A stretch of DNA of 64,000 bases. It comes from SHWC01 sp050173345. GTDB lineage: Bacteria; Pseudomonadota; Alphaproteobacteria; UBA828. A model generated the notes under the pieces. The model was given only the letters and a program-made list of their open reading frames with translations. It did no database searches and was not told the DNA's origin. The position numbers and the translations under genes were made by a program. Shown in pieces: positions 1 to 9,679 of this stretch. The DNA is taken from contig JBFXKW010000011.1 in NCBI GenBank assembly GCA_050173345.1, positions 1 to 64,000 on the forward strand, read 5' to 3'. The stretch's first letter is position 1, and every line of letters starts with the position of its first letter.

Positions 1-2
1 GC

Positions 3-2045
3 TACCAGCAGTTCGGCCCGTTCGATCACCCGGATGAGGGCGAGGGCCAAGCGGACGATCCGATCCAGCTCGGCTTCAGCTACACGATCCAGGACGGCAG
101 CGGCACGCAGACCACCGGCAGCTTGACCGTCACCGTCAATGACGACGAGCCCACGGGCACGGTAGTGAAGGAGGAATCGGTTCAGTTCGGACAGCCGCAG
201 TTCAACATCGCCTATGTGGTCGACGTGTCGAACAGCACGGTGCGGGATCTTGACGGCACGCCCTTGGACGTCGATCCGAACACGCCTGGCGATCAGTCGC
301 GCCTTTCCGTCGAGATAGCAGCGATCAAGGCAAGCCTGCAGCAGGCGATCGACGCTGGCGTGGTCGGTCCTGTCCTGATCGTCGCATTCCATGGTCTCGT
401 CCATTTCAACAGCGTGCCCGCTGTCACCGGCGTCGATCCGGTGACGATCAGCACCTCGTTCGCCTCTGTGTCGGACGCGCTGGCCGGGGTCGATGCGTTC
501 TTCGCCTCGCTTGGTGGCCCGCCGTTCGACGATGCCTCGCCCAACACCTCACCCAACCCGGGCAGCACGAAGTGGGAAGGGGGCCTGGACGTGGCGGCGG
601 ATTGGTTCGGGGGCGCGTTGCCGCCGGGCGTGACGAATGGCGTACAGAATGTGCCAGGTGCCGATAACCGCCTGTTCTTCCTGACTGACGGTGGCAATAA
701 CCAAGGCATCGGCGGATTCAATCCGAACCAATTCGATGTCGCACGCCTCTATACGAACGCCGGATCGCTTGGGGACGATATCCCGAACCTGACGATCCGC
801 ACCGTCGCCATCCTCAATGGCGATACCAGCGGCAATCCGACGACCGGCGGTCCGAACGGCGTTCCTGATGCGGACGATTTTGCCAGTATCGTCGATCAGT
901 CCGACGATAACCTGATCAACGGATCGGCCACTATCGTGACCGATGCGGAGGGTGCAGAAGGTATCGTATTCGGGTTCGGGACGCTAAACCCGGTCACGCA
1001 GGCGACCGGAAACCTGTTCGTCGATGATGATCTGATCGGCGGGCCGGGTGCCGATGGGCTGAAGCCGATCATCGGTGCCGATGGTCCGCCAGTGTTGTTC
1101 TCGTTTACGTTCTTTGCGCCGGACAACACGAACAATCCCGGCGATCCTGACCCTGACTCTGATCCTGACGTCGTGACGATCTTCACGAGCGGTACTCATG
1201 TGACCGCACTCGGCGGCACGATCACGGTGGATTTCTCGACCGGCAACTACACCTATAACGCACCGACCTCGGGTACCTTTGCCGTCGAGGAGTTCACCTA
1301 TGTGATCCATGATGGTGACGATGATCCGTTGAACGGTTCGCTCATCATCAACATCAGCCCTGCCGGCACAATCGCTGACAATTCGGGGTTCGAGACCGAC
1401 ACGCTCCTGTTCTGGTCTGCCGCCGGGTCCGTGTGGGTGGAGGACGCGGCGGACATCACGAGCGGCGCAGTCGACGGCGACTTCGCGGCGGTGCTGCACA
1501 CGGGTGGGCAGGGCTCCAACGCCGTGCTCACGCCAGATGCTGATCGGACCGTCTACAATCAGGCCGATCTCGAAGGCTTTATCTCTGACGGTGATCCTGG
1601 CCTGGCTGTCAATCTGGACACGACCACGGGCTTCGACGTCCTGTCCGGCGCCGTGCTCAAGGGCGAGTACGAGCTCGATCTGGCGCCCGGCATAACGTCG
1701 GTGGATGTCCAGTTCGATTGGCAGTTCCTGACCGACGTTGCGGATGCCGATGGCGGCGAGAACGACCTGGCATTCGTGGTGGTTGAAGGCCAGCTCTTCG
1801 TGCTGGCGAATGCCGACAACCAGGGCAGCTTCCTCGACACCGTGGATGGCGGTGCGGTGACGGTGGATGGTCAGGCGTTCAGCTTCTCGACGAGCTACAA
1901 CCAGGACACTCTGCTGAGCAACATCACCGATGTTGACGGCGATGGGGTCATCCACGTGGCGTTTGGCGTGGTCAACGCGGGGAGCGCGAACATCCAGGCC
2001 TCGGCACTTATCATCGATGATGTGAACGTCGCGCCGCACGTCTAG
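3..2045 (+). CDS. 3' end of a giant surface protein with VCBS-like and von Willebrand A domains (partial)
   Basis: The reading frame is open from the window edge (codon phase at base 3), so the true start lies upstream. The first residues read as the end of a cadherin/VCBS-like repeat (GSLTVTVNDDEP). A von Willebrand A domain follows, with the metal-binding DxSxS motif (DVSNS, bases 222-236) and a later FLTDGGN strand near base 670. A second VCBS-like unit lies near bases 1170-1370, and the C-terminal ~220 residues look like a beta-sandwich. The acidic, Asp/Gly/Thr-rich composition fits a secreted calcium-dependent adhesin. No RTX nonapeptides are visible in this part. The export route and ligand are unknown; the gene may be unrelated to the amyloid-like locus beside it. 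Confidence 0.8.
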   Translation, partial: YQQFGPFDHPDEGEGQADDPIQLGFSYTIQDGSGTQTTGSLTVTVNDDEPTGTVVKEESVQFGQPQFNIAYVVDVSNSTVRDLDGTPLDVDPNTPGDQSRLSVEIAAIKASLQQAIDAGVVGPVLIVAFHGLVHFNSVPAVTGVDPVTISTSFASVSDALAGVDAFFASLGGPPFDDASPNTSPNPGSTKWEGGLDVAADWFGGALPPGVTNGVQNVPGADNRLFFLTDGGNNQGIGGFNPNQFDVARLYTNAGSLGDDIPNLTIRTVAILNGDTSGNPTTGGPNGVPDADDFASIVDQSDDNLINGSATIVTDAEGAEGIVFGFGTLNPVTQATGNLFVDDDLIGGPGADGLKPIIGADGPPVLFSFTFFAPDNTNNPGDPDPDSDPDVVTIFTSGTHVTALGGTITVDFSTGNYTYNAPTSGTFAVEEFTYVIHDGDDDPLNGSLIINISPAGTIADNSGFETDTLLFWSAAGSVWVEDAADITSGAVDGDFAAVLHTGGQGSNAVLTPDADRTVYNQADLEGFISDGDPGLAVNLDTTTGFDVLSGAVLKGEYELDLAPGITSVDVQFDWQFLTDVADADGGENDLAFVVVEGQLFVLANADNQGSFLDTVDGGAVTVDGQAFSFSTSYNQDTLLSNITDVDGDGVIHVAFGVVNAGSANIQASALIIDDVNVAPHV

Positions 2046-2118
2046 GCCGGCATAGAGGAACGACCGCTAGGCCGGAGCACCGAACAACACGGTCGGCGGA
2101 GAACTGGGGAGTGAGACA

Positions 2119-2154
2119 GGCCCGGACCGGGCAACCGGTCCGGGCCTTCGCTTT
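2119..2154 (+). terminator. Rho-independent terminator after the adhesin gene
   Basis: A perfect 12-bp GC-rich stem (GGCCCGGACCGG / CCGGTCCGGGCC) with a GCAA tetraloop is followed by a T-containing tail. It lies about 75 bases past the stop of the vWA protein. The rest of the gap to base 2414 shows no gene or further clear signal. Confidence 0.8.
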
Positions 2155-2414
2155 GGCAGGTCTCGATGGTATTGGCGGCGGGCAGGAGCGGCGATGCCTG
2201 CCCATGCTCTCTGGGCGAGGGAACGGAGGCGCGGTCCCGTCCTCTTTTCTATCGGTCCTGAAAGCGATTCGAAGGGGCTTTCACCGAGTTCCGACCAAAC
2301 CCGATCCATCGAGACCTGGGCGGCCGGCCGCGCCGTGCAGCGGCGGCGAAACTCAAGCGGCGTGCAAGCCGGCAGCCGGCGGCGCGCGCCGCTTCCGCCC
2401 GGAAGCGCCCGGCC

Positions 2415-3794
2415 TCAGAAGAGCTGGAAGGAGATCGGCGTGCGCAGCGAGAGCCTGATGTCGGGTGAGTCGTCGGTCACGCCCACCGCGATGTTCAGGT
2501 TCATGTTCATGTTGTCGAGCACGCGGTGCGAGAAGCCGATCAAGAGCGAGCCGACCTGGAGGTCGTCGCTCTCCGCCGTGAAGCCGTTGATCACCTGCTC
2601 CGTGCCGCCGATGAAGTTGTGCTCGTAGCCGAAGCTGATCGAGGTGATGTCGTTGAGCGCGATGCCCATGCCGAAGCTGATCGCGATGGTATCGCCGGGG
2701 TCGACCTCGCCGATGATGTTGCTGCCGAACGCGGTGTCGATGTCCTTCGGGATGGTATAGATGTAGCCGACATTGGCGAACATCACGGCCGGATCGGTCG
2801 GGTAGATCACGGTGATGCTCGGCTGCACCGCCCAGAAGCCCGAGCCGGTCGGCAGCTCGGAGAGCACGCCGTTGCTGTCGGCGGTGATGTCGAACGGCCC
2901 CGTGCCGGTGTCGGTCTTGACCTTGACGTTGCCGACGAAGAACGGCCAGCCGTCCTGCCCGCCATTGAGCTGGTAGTGCGCGCCGAACTCGGCATCGCCG
3001 ATGCCGTTGCCGTCGAGCTCTTCGGTGCGCTCGGCGTTCAGGCTGACGATGCGGTTGGTGATGCGGTCGTCGCGGTAGAGATAGGGCAGGCGCCCGTCGA
3101 TCTCGAAGCGGTGGAACAGGCCGTAGCGCAGCCCGAGCGAGGCCGTATAGGTGTCGCGCGAGGCTTGCGTCGCCTCGATCAGGCCGATCAGGATCGTATC
3201 GACGATCTCGAGGCCGGAGAACGAGAAGCGGTTGACCGTGGAGTTGGCGTACTCGATCTGCGGCTCGACGCTGAGCTGGCCCACCTTGGTGAGCACCGAG
3301 ACGTCCGCCGCGATCGCGACCGCCGGCACCTCCTCCTGAGTGGGCGGCGCCTCGCCGACCGGCTGCGTCGGCGGCTGCGGCTGCCCGTCCTGGCCGTTGC
3401 CCTGGTTCTGCGCGCCTTCTTCGGACTGGGCGACCTGCTTGCCCGCATTGTTGGTCGAAGCGGCCGGCCGCGCCAGGCTGTCCGGCAGCACCTTCGGCGC
3501 CGTGAAGCTGGCCTGCACCGGGCCCTGCTCGCCGGCCACGGCCTGCCGCGTCGCCTTCAGGATCGTGAGTTCGCGCGCCTGCGCCTCGAGCCGGCGCTTC
3601 TGTTCGTCGAGCTGGCGCTCCTGCTCGGCCAGGCGCTCCTTCTGCGCCGCGACGGCCTCGTAGAGCGCCTTGAGCTCGTCCCGGGTTACGAAGCTGCCGT
3701 CATCCTCGGCAAACACGGGAGGCGCCGAAGGCAGGCCGACGAGACCGGCTATGATGGCCGCCACGCCGATCGCCCGTACCTGGTTTGCGATCAT
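2415..3794 (-). CDS. FapF-like outer-membrane beta-barrel with N-terminal coiled coil
   Basis: The product is about 459 aa. A signal peptide (MIANQVRAIG... ending PPVFA, residues 1-29) is followed by a heptad-rich coiled coil (about 36-80, repeated KxRLxEQxRQL pattern). A Gln/Pro/Asn-rich linker follows (85-165), then a C-terminal half of alternating amphipathic strands ending in a terminal aromatic (SFQLF), typical of outer-membrane barrels. This order (signal, coiled coil, flexible linker, barrel) is that of FapF, the pore that exports Fap amyloid in Pseudomonas. I infer the same role because a C39 peptidase and amyloid-like repeat proteins lie close by. It is divergent from the sigma-54 activator. 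The ATG at 3794 follows a GGGGGAGG ribosome site; a TTG at 3815 is possible. Similar proteins may be annotated simply as transporter or hypothetical. Confidence 0.7.
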   Translation of the reverse strand: MIANQVRAIGVAAIIAGLVGLPSAPPVFAEDDGSFVTRDELKALYEAVAAQKERLAEQERQLDEQKRRLEAQARELTILKATRQAVAGEQGPVQASFTAPKVLPDSLARPAASTNNAGKQVAQSEEGAQNQGNGQDGQPQPPTQPVGEAPPTQEEVPAVAIAADVSVLTKVGQLSVEPQIEYANSTVNRFSFSGLEIVDTILIGLIEATQASRDTYTASLGLRYGLFHRFEIDGRLPYLYRDDRITNRIVSLNAERTEELDGNGIGDAEFGAHYQLNGGQDGWPFFVGNVKVKTDTGTGPFDITADSNGVLSELPTGSGFWAVQPSITVIYPTDPAVMFANVGYIYTIPKDIDTAFGSNIIGEVDPGDTIAISFGMGIALNDITSISFGYEHNFIGGTEQVINGFTAESDDLQVGSLLIGFSHRVLDNMNMNLNIAVGVTDDSPDIRLSLRTPISFQLF

Positions 3795-4312
3795 CGCCTC
3801 CCCCCAATACCGCAACTGCTCCCGGCCGCGTGTTGCGCCGACGACCCGAGTTCAGTCGGCCTTTTACCCGAAACAGCAAGGACTTGGCAAAAGAAAACTA
3901 ATTGTTCACAACGATGAGGCAGGCTGGGTGTGGCGCCTGCACGACACCCGTTCTGTCCATGATTTCAGGCCGGTCGGCTCGCCCCTGGTCATTTCGGCTG
4001 GCCATAACGTGCTGGTACCACAGACTTAACACGCCCCGTGCGCTATCATGCGCGCTGCGTTGCCGGGAGAGGAATGTCACCTTCGGGATAGCATCTAGGA
4101 CCGGCTCGACACGGTGCTCCAAGGCTGTGCCAGGGGTACCGAAATAAGCACCCGTCCCAATGCGTCCCTTACCCGCTTGAATCGCCATCACCGGTTTCGC
4201 TGCTTCGCGCGAAAAAGTGACGGAAAACACTGAAAGAGGCGGCATTTCTGGCGTACAATAAAATTGTTAAGGCCAGTTACATGAATTGACTGGTGCAAAC
4301 GCTCTTGGGGGG
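3795..4312. other. Divergent intergenic region between the barrel gene and the sigma-54 activator
   Basis: 518 bases without a convincing gene, of lower GC than the flanks. It should hold promoters for both directions. The only clear elements are the -10-like/palindrome at 4254-4267 (listed separately) and a short TTGT-TC-ACAA inverted repeat near 3902. I found no canonical -24/-12 promoter facing the barrel gene. Confidence 0.5.
4254..4267 (+). promoter_or_regulatory. Candidate -10 element overlapping a palindrome upstream of the activator
   Basis: TACAAT (4254-4259) resembles a sigma-70 -10 hexamer and overlaps the perfect inverted repeat ACAAT-AAA-ATTGT (4255-4267). It lies about 50 bases before the activator's start, a position suited to autoregulation. 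No good -35 is visible, so this is tentative. Confidence 0.3.
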
Positions 4313-5689
<1,377 letters not shown>

Positions 5690-5766
5690 CCTTCGATGGC
5701 GGGCGGGAGTTCCCCGGACAACCCGCCCAGCCGTTCCGCCGCTCATCCATCCCGCTCAAATCGGTT

Positions 5767-5803
5767 CCCTCTCCGCCTCGGGGCGGAGAGGGTCAGGGTG
5801 AGG
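5767..5803. repeat. Dispersed palindrome, family A (CCCTCTCC...GGGTGAGG type)
   Basis: A CCCTCTCCGCC / GGCGGAGAGGG stem is followed by a GGGTGAGG tail. The same unit recurs near 23.35, 23.76, 28.40, 39.14 and 39.25 kb in this window. It is a short non-coding extragenic element. Confidence 0.75.
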
Positions 5804-5910
5804 TGGGGGCTCCGAACGATCAGCACCATCCGAGCGTCAGCAAATCGGCCCGCGTTCCCGCGTTTTTAAGGGGCGAACCTTGCCCCTGCGGCGTGCGCGG
5901 CCCCGGCAAT

Positions 5911-5926
5911 TGGCATAACGCTTGCA
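5911..5926 (+). promoter_or_regulatory. Sigma-54 (-24/-12) promoter
   Basis: TGGCATAACGCTTGCA carries GG (5912-5913) and GC (5924-5925) exactly 12 bases apart, matching the RpoN consensus TGGCAC-N5-TTGCA in all key positions. Transcription would start near 5936. The next possible gene is the 66-aa frame at 6073, so the product is either that small protein or a non-coding transcript. It follows 0.2 kb after the activator gene. Confidence 0.75.
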
Positions 5927-6072
5927 TTTCAGCCCTCGACATTGGCGTCGGGCGGGACGGCCGATGATCACGGCTACAACGTTTCTTGCAACGTTCGAAA
6001 TCACGTGAAGAACCGGGCCGACGCGGCGCACGCCACCGCGTGGGCCGGCCGGGGGATGAGCGGGGAATCGCA

Positions 6073-6273
6073 ATGGCGAGCTTGGTGCCTGATTTCGACT
6101 GTTTCCACTGGGCGTTGGCGCTGCGCGGCGCGGGCTTGAGCTCCGAGGTGCGCCGGGAATTGGCGCGCGGCCTGTTCGTGTCGCTCTATGTCGAACACCC
6201 GCCGGCCGAAGAACCCGGCGGTATCGTGCTGTGGGACGAGCTCGACGGGACGCCTCGAAACCTCGGCCGCTGA
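6073..6273 (+). CDS. Small protein of unknown function behind a sigma-54 promoter
   Basis: A 66-aa frame starting MASLVPDFDCFHWALALRG with a GGGGAAT ribosome-site-like sequence just upstream and high third-position GC, as in neighbouring genes. It has no signal peptide, no clear membrane segment and no recognised domain. It sits about 140 bases downstream of a canonical -24/-12 promoter and beside the activator, so it may be co-regulated with the amyloid-like genes (inference). The frame could open further upstream (5986), but residues before the ATG are low-complexity Arg/Gly. It could also be a chance frame in a non-coding leader. Confidence 0.4.
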   Translation: MASLVPDFDCFHWALALRGAGLSSEVRRELARGLFVSLYVEHPPAEEPGGIVLWDELDGTPRNLGR

Positions 6274-7040
6274 AGCAAAGGCCGCATCCCTTGGTCGTCG
6301 AGCCGCTCCCCAGGCTCGATGGAGGTTTACCGGGACACCTACCCACCGCGGCTTTCAGGGCTCTCGGGCCCGATCGAGCTGGCGGGCGCTGCCTGTGGCA
6401 GCACGGGCCGCGCAATTGGGCCCGCTCACCGTGAAGTCACCGAGGCCCGGCGCAGCACGGTTCGAGATGGCATCGCCCCGCGGCCCAGCCGGAGAAGGAA
6501 TCTTGCCTTTCCTCAACAGATTAGGATGCTCTCGCCGATCAGGTTGAGGCGCCTCGATCGGCACGCGCTACAGGGGGATGGCGAAGAGTTCCTCATCGCG
6601 TCTTGGCGTCCCGGCGTCCCGCTTTTCTTGGAGCGCCGCCGCTATCCCCGGGTACCGCTGTTTCATATCTGATACAGCTTCGAAAGAGCTCATAATTATT
6701 TGAAAAATCTGAATTATTTTGATCGACCCCGAGGACTCGGGGTACATAGGTTTACATCCTCTTAACACCCGCCGCGGCGCCGCGCCTCCAAGAGCTTCTT
6801 GAGATGAATGCTTGCGGGTAATTGGCGTTAACCTTCGAAATCCCGGATTCAACCGGGAATCATCATGCGGTGTCACAAAACCGAGACGAGATCAGGCAGG
6901 GAATCATTGAAGAAGGCGCGGTGGCGGGCTCCGCCGAAACGGGTCCGCGATACACCGGCGTGACGGATGGTGGCGAAACTGTGACCGATCTCTGCCTAAA
7001 ATCGGCCGTATTTCAACGCGGTAGCGATTCACCGCGGGGC
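6274..7040. other. Long non-coding region upstream of the repeat-protein promoter
   Basis: About 770 bases without a supportable gene. Degenerate pieces of the dispersed palindromes appear near 6440-6480 (TTCGAGATGGCATCGCC) and 6530-6580 (GATCAGGTTGAG...CTCGATCGG). An AT-rich stretch at 6660-6735 stands out in this GC-rich window and would suit DNA bending. Short palindromes such as CTTCGAAAG (near 6678), TTCGAAATC (near 6833) and CCCGG-N6-CCGGG (near 6843) are possible activator sites, but none is proven. Confidence 0.4.
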
Positions 7041-7056
7041 TGGCACGCGGCTTGCT
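7041..7056 (+). promoter_or_regulatory. Sigma-54 (-24/-12) promoter of the repeat-protein operon
   Basis: TGGCACGCGGCTTGCT matches the RpoN consensus in every conserved position, with GG at 7042-7043 and GC at 7054-7055, 12 bases apart. The predicted start is near 7066, giving a leader of about 165 bases before the first repeat-protein gene. The activator encoded at 4313-5689 is the obvious partner. Confidence 0.85.
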
Positions 7057-7229
7057 AGCAAAGGGGCAGGCGCGCGCCGGGGCCACGTAAGGCTTGGTGC
7101 GCGCGGTCTCCTGGTCTGCCCCCTCAGAAAGGCGGGCGGGAGGCTGTGGGAGAACTGAACCGACCGACACAATGGTCGTCAGAACTTCCGAACCATGGTG
7201 CGGAAACTGACCCATAAGGGAGCTAGACA

Positions 7230-9587
7230 ATGAGGAAGTTGCTTCTCACGGCGGTCTCGGCGGCTGCGCTGAGCTTCGCCATCTCCGCCAGCCAGGCTTG
7301 GGCTGACGGCATCGACGACAGCGCGAACAACACGGGCAGCCAGCAGGGTGTCGACGACGGCGACGACAACGTCCAGCAGGGCGATACCTCGGCCAACGAC
7401 TCGGGCAACATCGAGGTCGAGGACGTCGGCGCGGCGGCGAATGACACTTCGACCGCGACCAACGACTCGAACAACACCGACAGCAGCGTCGAGACCGAGA
7501 CCGAGGGTAACGGCGGCGCGGCGGCGAATGGCGGCGGCACGTCCGTCAACGACTCGAACAACGCCGACAACGAGGCCGAGTCGGACGACGGCAGCGCGTC
7601 GGCCACCACGGGCGGCACCGCGAACAGCGATTCGAACAACAGCGACAGCAGCACCGACAACGAGACTGAGGCTGATGACGGTGCGGCCGCGGCCAACCAG
7701 GGCGGCACGGCCAACAGCGATTCGAACAACACCGACAACGAGGCCGATTCGGACGACGGCAGCTCCTCCGCCACCACGGGCGGCACGGCGGTCTCCGGCG
7801 ATTCGGACGCCGACGGTGATTCGGCGTCGGCCAACAACGGCTCGACCTCCAGCGTCGACAACAGCGAGGCCGATGCTTCCGAGGGCGGCATCGCGGCCAA
7901 CAATGGCGGCACCGCCAACAACGTCGACGGCGTCAACGCCGCCAACGGCGACGGCAACACGCAGACCGAGTTCGACGAGAACGAGGCCGAGTTCGGCAGC
8001 GCGGCGGCGGTCAATGGCGATGCCAACAACGCGGTGAGCGCGTTCGGCAATTCGGCCAACGGCAGCAACAACGCCCAGGTCGACGGCGACATCGAGGGCG
8101 ATGACGGCAACGCGGCCAACGGCGACAACAACACCCAGGTCCGTGCCGACGATGTCGAGGGCAATGGCGGCGCGGCGGCGGTCGGCGGCGACGCCACCAA
8201 CGTCGAGGCCGAGGACGGCGGCGTCGCGGCCAACAATGGCGGCTCGGCCGACGGCAGCGAGGCGGATGCCGAGGACGGCGCGGCGGCGGCCAACAATGGC
8301 GGCACCGCGGTGTCGGGCGATGCCGATGCCTCCGAGGGCGGCAACGCGGCCAACAACGGCTCGACCCTGACCGACAACGAGACCGACGCGGATGACGGCG
8401 CGGCGGCGGCCAACAATGGCAGCACCGCGGTGTCGGGCGATGCCGATGCCGATGATGGCAGCAACGCGGCCAACAACGGCTCGACCGTGACCGACAACGA
8501 GACCGAGGCGGAAGAGGGCGGCGCGGCGGCCAACAATGGCGGTACCGCGGTGTCCGGCGACGCCGACGCGGCCGAGGGCTCGATCGCGGCCAACAACGGC
8601 GGCTCGGTGGCCACCGATGACGATCTCCTGAGCAACAACAGCGGCAACATCGTGCAGCTCTCGATCGTCACGCTGGGCAACGAGATCACCGGCAGCCCGG
8701 TCATCGTCAGCGGCGATGCCATCAACTTCAACAAGGATGCTGACGCCGGCGAAGGCGGCAGCGGCGGCGACGGCGGCAATGGCGGCGACGTCGACGTCGA
8801 CGGCGACATCCAGGGCAACGACCAGGATGGCGGCGACGGCGATGACGGCGGCAGCGCCGATGCCAACGGCAACGAAGGCGGCGACGGCGGCGAAGGCGGC
8901 GGTGCGTTCGGTGCCGGCGGCGGCGTCGGCATCGGCGGCGACGCCGACGCGGATGCGGACGCCAACGGCAATGACGGCGGCGACACCGACGGCGGCAACG
9001 CCGATGCCAACGGCAACGACGGCGGCGGTTCGTTCGGCGGCGACAACGACAACGACGCGCCCGCCGACACCGTCACCCAGACCGGCGGCGACGCTGGCGG
9101 CAATGGTGGCACCGGCACTGGCACTGCGACTGGCGGTGCCAGCGGCAATGGCGCCGGCGGCTCGGGCAGCGCGACGGGCGGCCCGGCTACGGGCGGCGCC
9201 GGCACCGGCTCCGGCACTGGCTCCGGTACTGGCGGCGCCGGCGGCGCTGGCGGTGCCGGCTCTGGCACGGCCAACGGCGGCGCCGGCGGCGCCGGCGGCG
9301 CTGGCGGCGACAACAGCAACACCGCGTCGAACACCGGCGCGACTGGTGCTGGCGGCGCCGGCGGGGCTGGCGGCAATGCCGGGTCCGCGTCGCAGAGCGC
9401 GACGCAGACCGCGACCTTCGCCCTCGCGACCGGTGCGATCAGCAGCGTGAGCCAGGCGAATACCGGTGGCATCAACAACTTGGCGGTCAACACCGGCATG
9501 CTGTCGAACCAGCAGAACGCGGTGTCGATCAACGCCAACGCGGCGAGCGCCGCCGGCTTCAACAACCTTCCTTCGGTTGGTCAGTAA
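7230..9587 (+). CDS. Long exported tandem-repeat protein A, candidate amyloid subunit (FapC-like)
   Basis: 785 aa. Residues 1-25 form a Sec signal (cleavage AWA|DG). Residues about 50-465 are degenerate tandem units rich in Asn, Ala, Gly, Asp, Ser and Thr, cycling through patterns such as AANNGGTAVSGDADA and NNGSTLTDNETDADDG. A hydrophobic segment (NIVQLSIVTLGNEITGSPV) near 470-490 interrupts them. A Gly/Asp-rich then Gly/Ala/Thr-rich stretch follows (about 515-720), and the end carries QANTGGINN...NQQNAVSINANAA, reminiscent of Fap/curlin-type Asn/Gln repeats. No cysteine is visible. A sigma-54 promoter precedes it and AGGGAG lies before the ATG. Secretion as an amyloid fibre is inferred from the neighbouring FapD- and FapF-like genes. 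A calcium-binding surface-layer role is an alternative, given the acidity. Confidence 0.75.
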   Translation: MRKLLLTAVSAAALSFAISASQAWADGIDDSANNTGSQQGVDDGDDNVQQGDTSANDSGNIEVEDVGAAANDTSTATNDSNNTDSSVETETEGNGGAAANGGGTSVNDSNNADNEAESDDGSASATTGGTANSDSNNSDSSTDNETEADDGAAAANQGGTANSDSNNTDNEADSDDGSSSATTGGTAVSGDSDADGDSASANNGSTSSVDNSEADASEGGIAANNGGTANNVDGVNAANGDGNTQTEFDENEAEFGSAAAVNGDANNAVSAFGNSANGSNNAQVDGDIEGDDGNAANGDNNTQVRADDVEGNGGAAAVGGDATNVEAEDGGVAANNGGSADGSEADAEDGAAAANNGGTAVSGDADASEGGNAANNGSTLTDNETDADDGAAAANNGSTAVSGDADADDGSNAANNGSTVTDNETEAEEGGAAANNGGTAVSGDADAAEGSIAANNGGSVATDDDLLSNNSGNIVQLSIVTLGNEITGSPVIVSGDAINFNKDADAGEGGSGGDGGNGGDVDVDGDIQGNDQDGGDGDDGGSADANGNEGGDGGEGGGAFGAGGGVGIGGDADADADANGNDGGDTDGGNADANGNDGGGSFGGDNDNDAPADTVTQTGGDAGGNGGTGTGTATGGASGNGAGGSGSATGGPATGGAGTGSGTGSGTGGAGGAGGAGSGTANGGAGGAGGAGGDNSNTASNTGATGAGGAGGAGGNAGSASQSATQTATFALATGAISSVSQANTGGINNLAVNTGMLSNQQNAVSINANAASAAGFNNLPSVGQ

Positions 9588-9600
9588 GGCAGGACGCTAA

Positions 9601-9635
9601 GGGGATGGTGGGCGCCGCGGGTGCCCACCATCCCC
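9601..9635 (+). terminator. Strong intercistronic hairpin without U-tract
   Basis: A perfect 13-bp stem (GGGGATGGTGGGC / GCCCACCATCCCC) with a 9-base loop lies between the two repeat-protein genes. The absence of a T-run suggests a processing or stabilising hairpin that protects upstream mRNA or sets the ratio of the two proteins, rather than full termination. Confidence 0.6.
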
Positions 9636-9679
9636 GCTCTAGGAACAGAGAACCGACTTAGGGAATTGGGAGCGATACA

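Noticed and set aside
3878..3896. Possible -24/-12 promoter facing the FapF-like gene (TTGCC...TTGCT on the minus strand)
   Set aside because: The -24 GG is absent (TG instead), so it fails the key requirement. The barrel gene's promoter remains unidentified.
6568..6876. A 102-codon minus-strand frame in the long leader region
   Set aside because: It crosses the AT-rich segment and degenerate repeats, with no codon bias or ribosome site like neighbouring genes.
7400..9000. Possible CRISPR-like or satellite array because of regularly spaced repeats
   Set aside because: Repeats are in-frame, degenerate and coding; no constant direct repeat with unique spacers and no cas genes.
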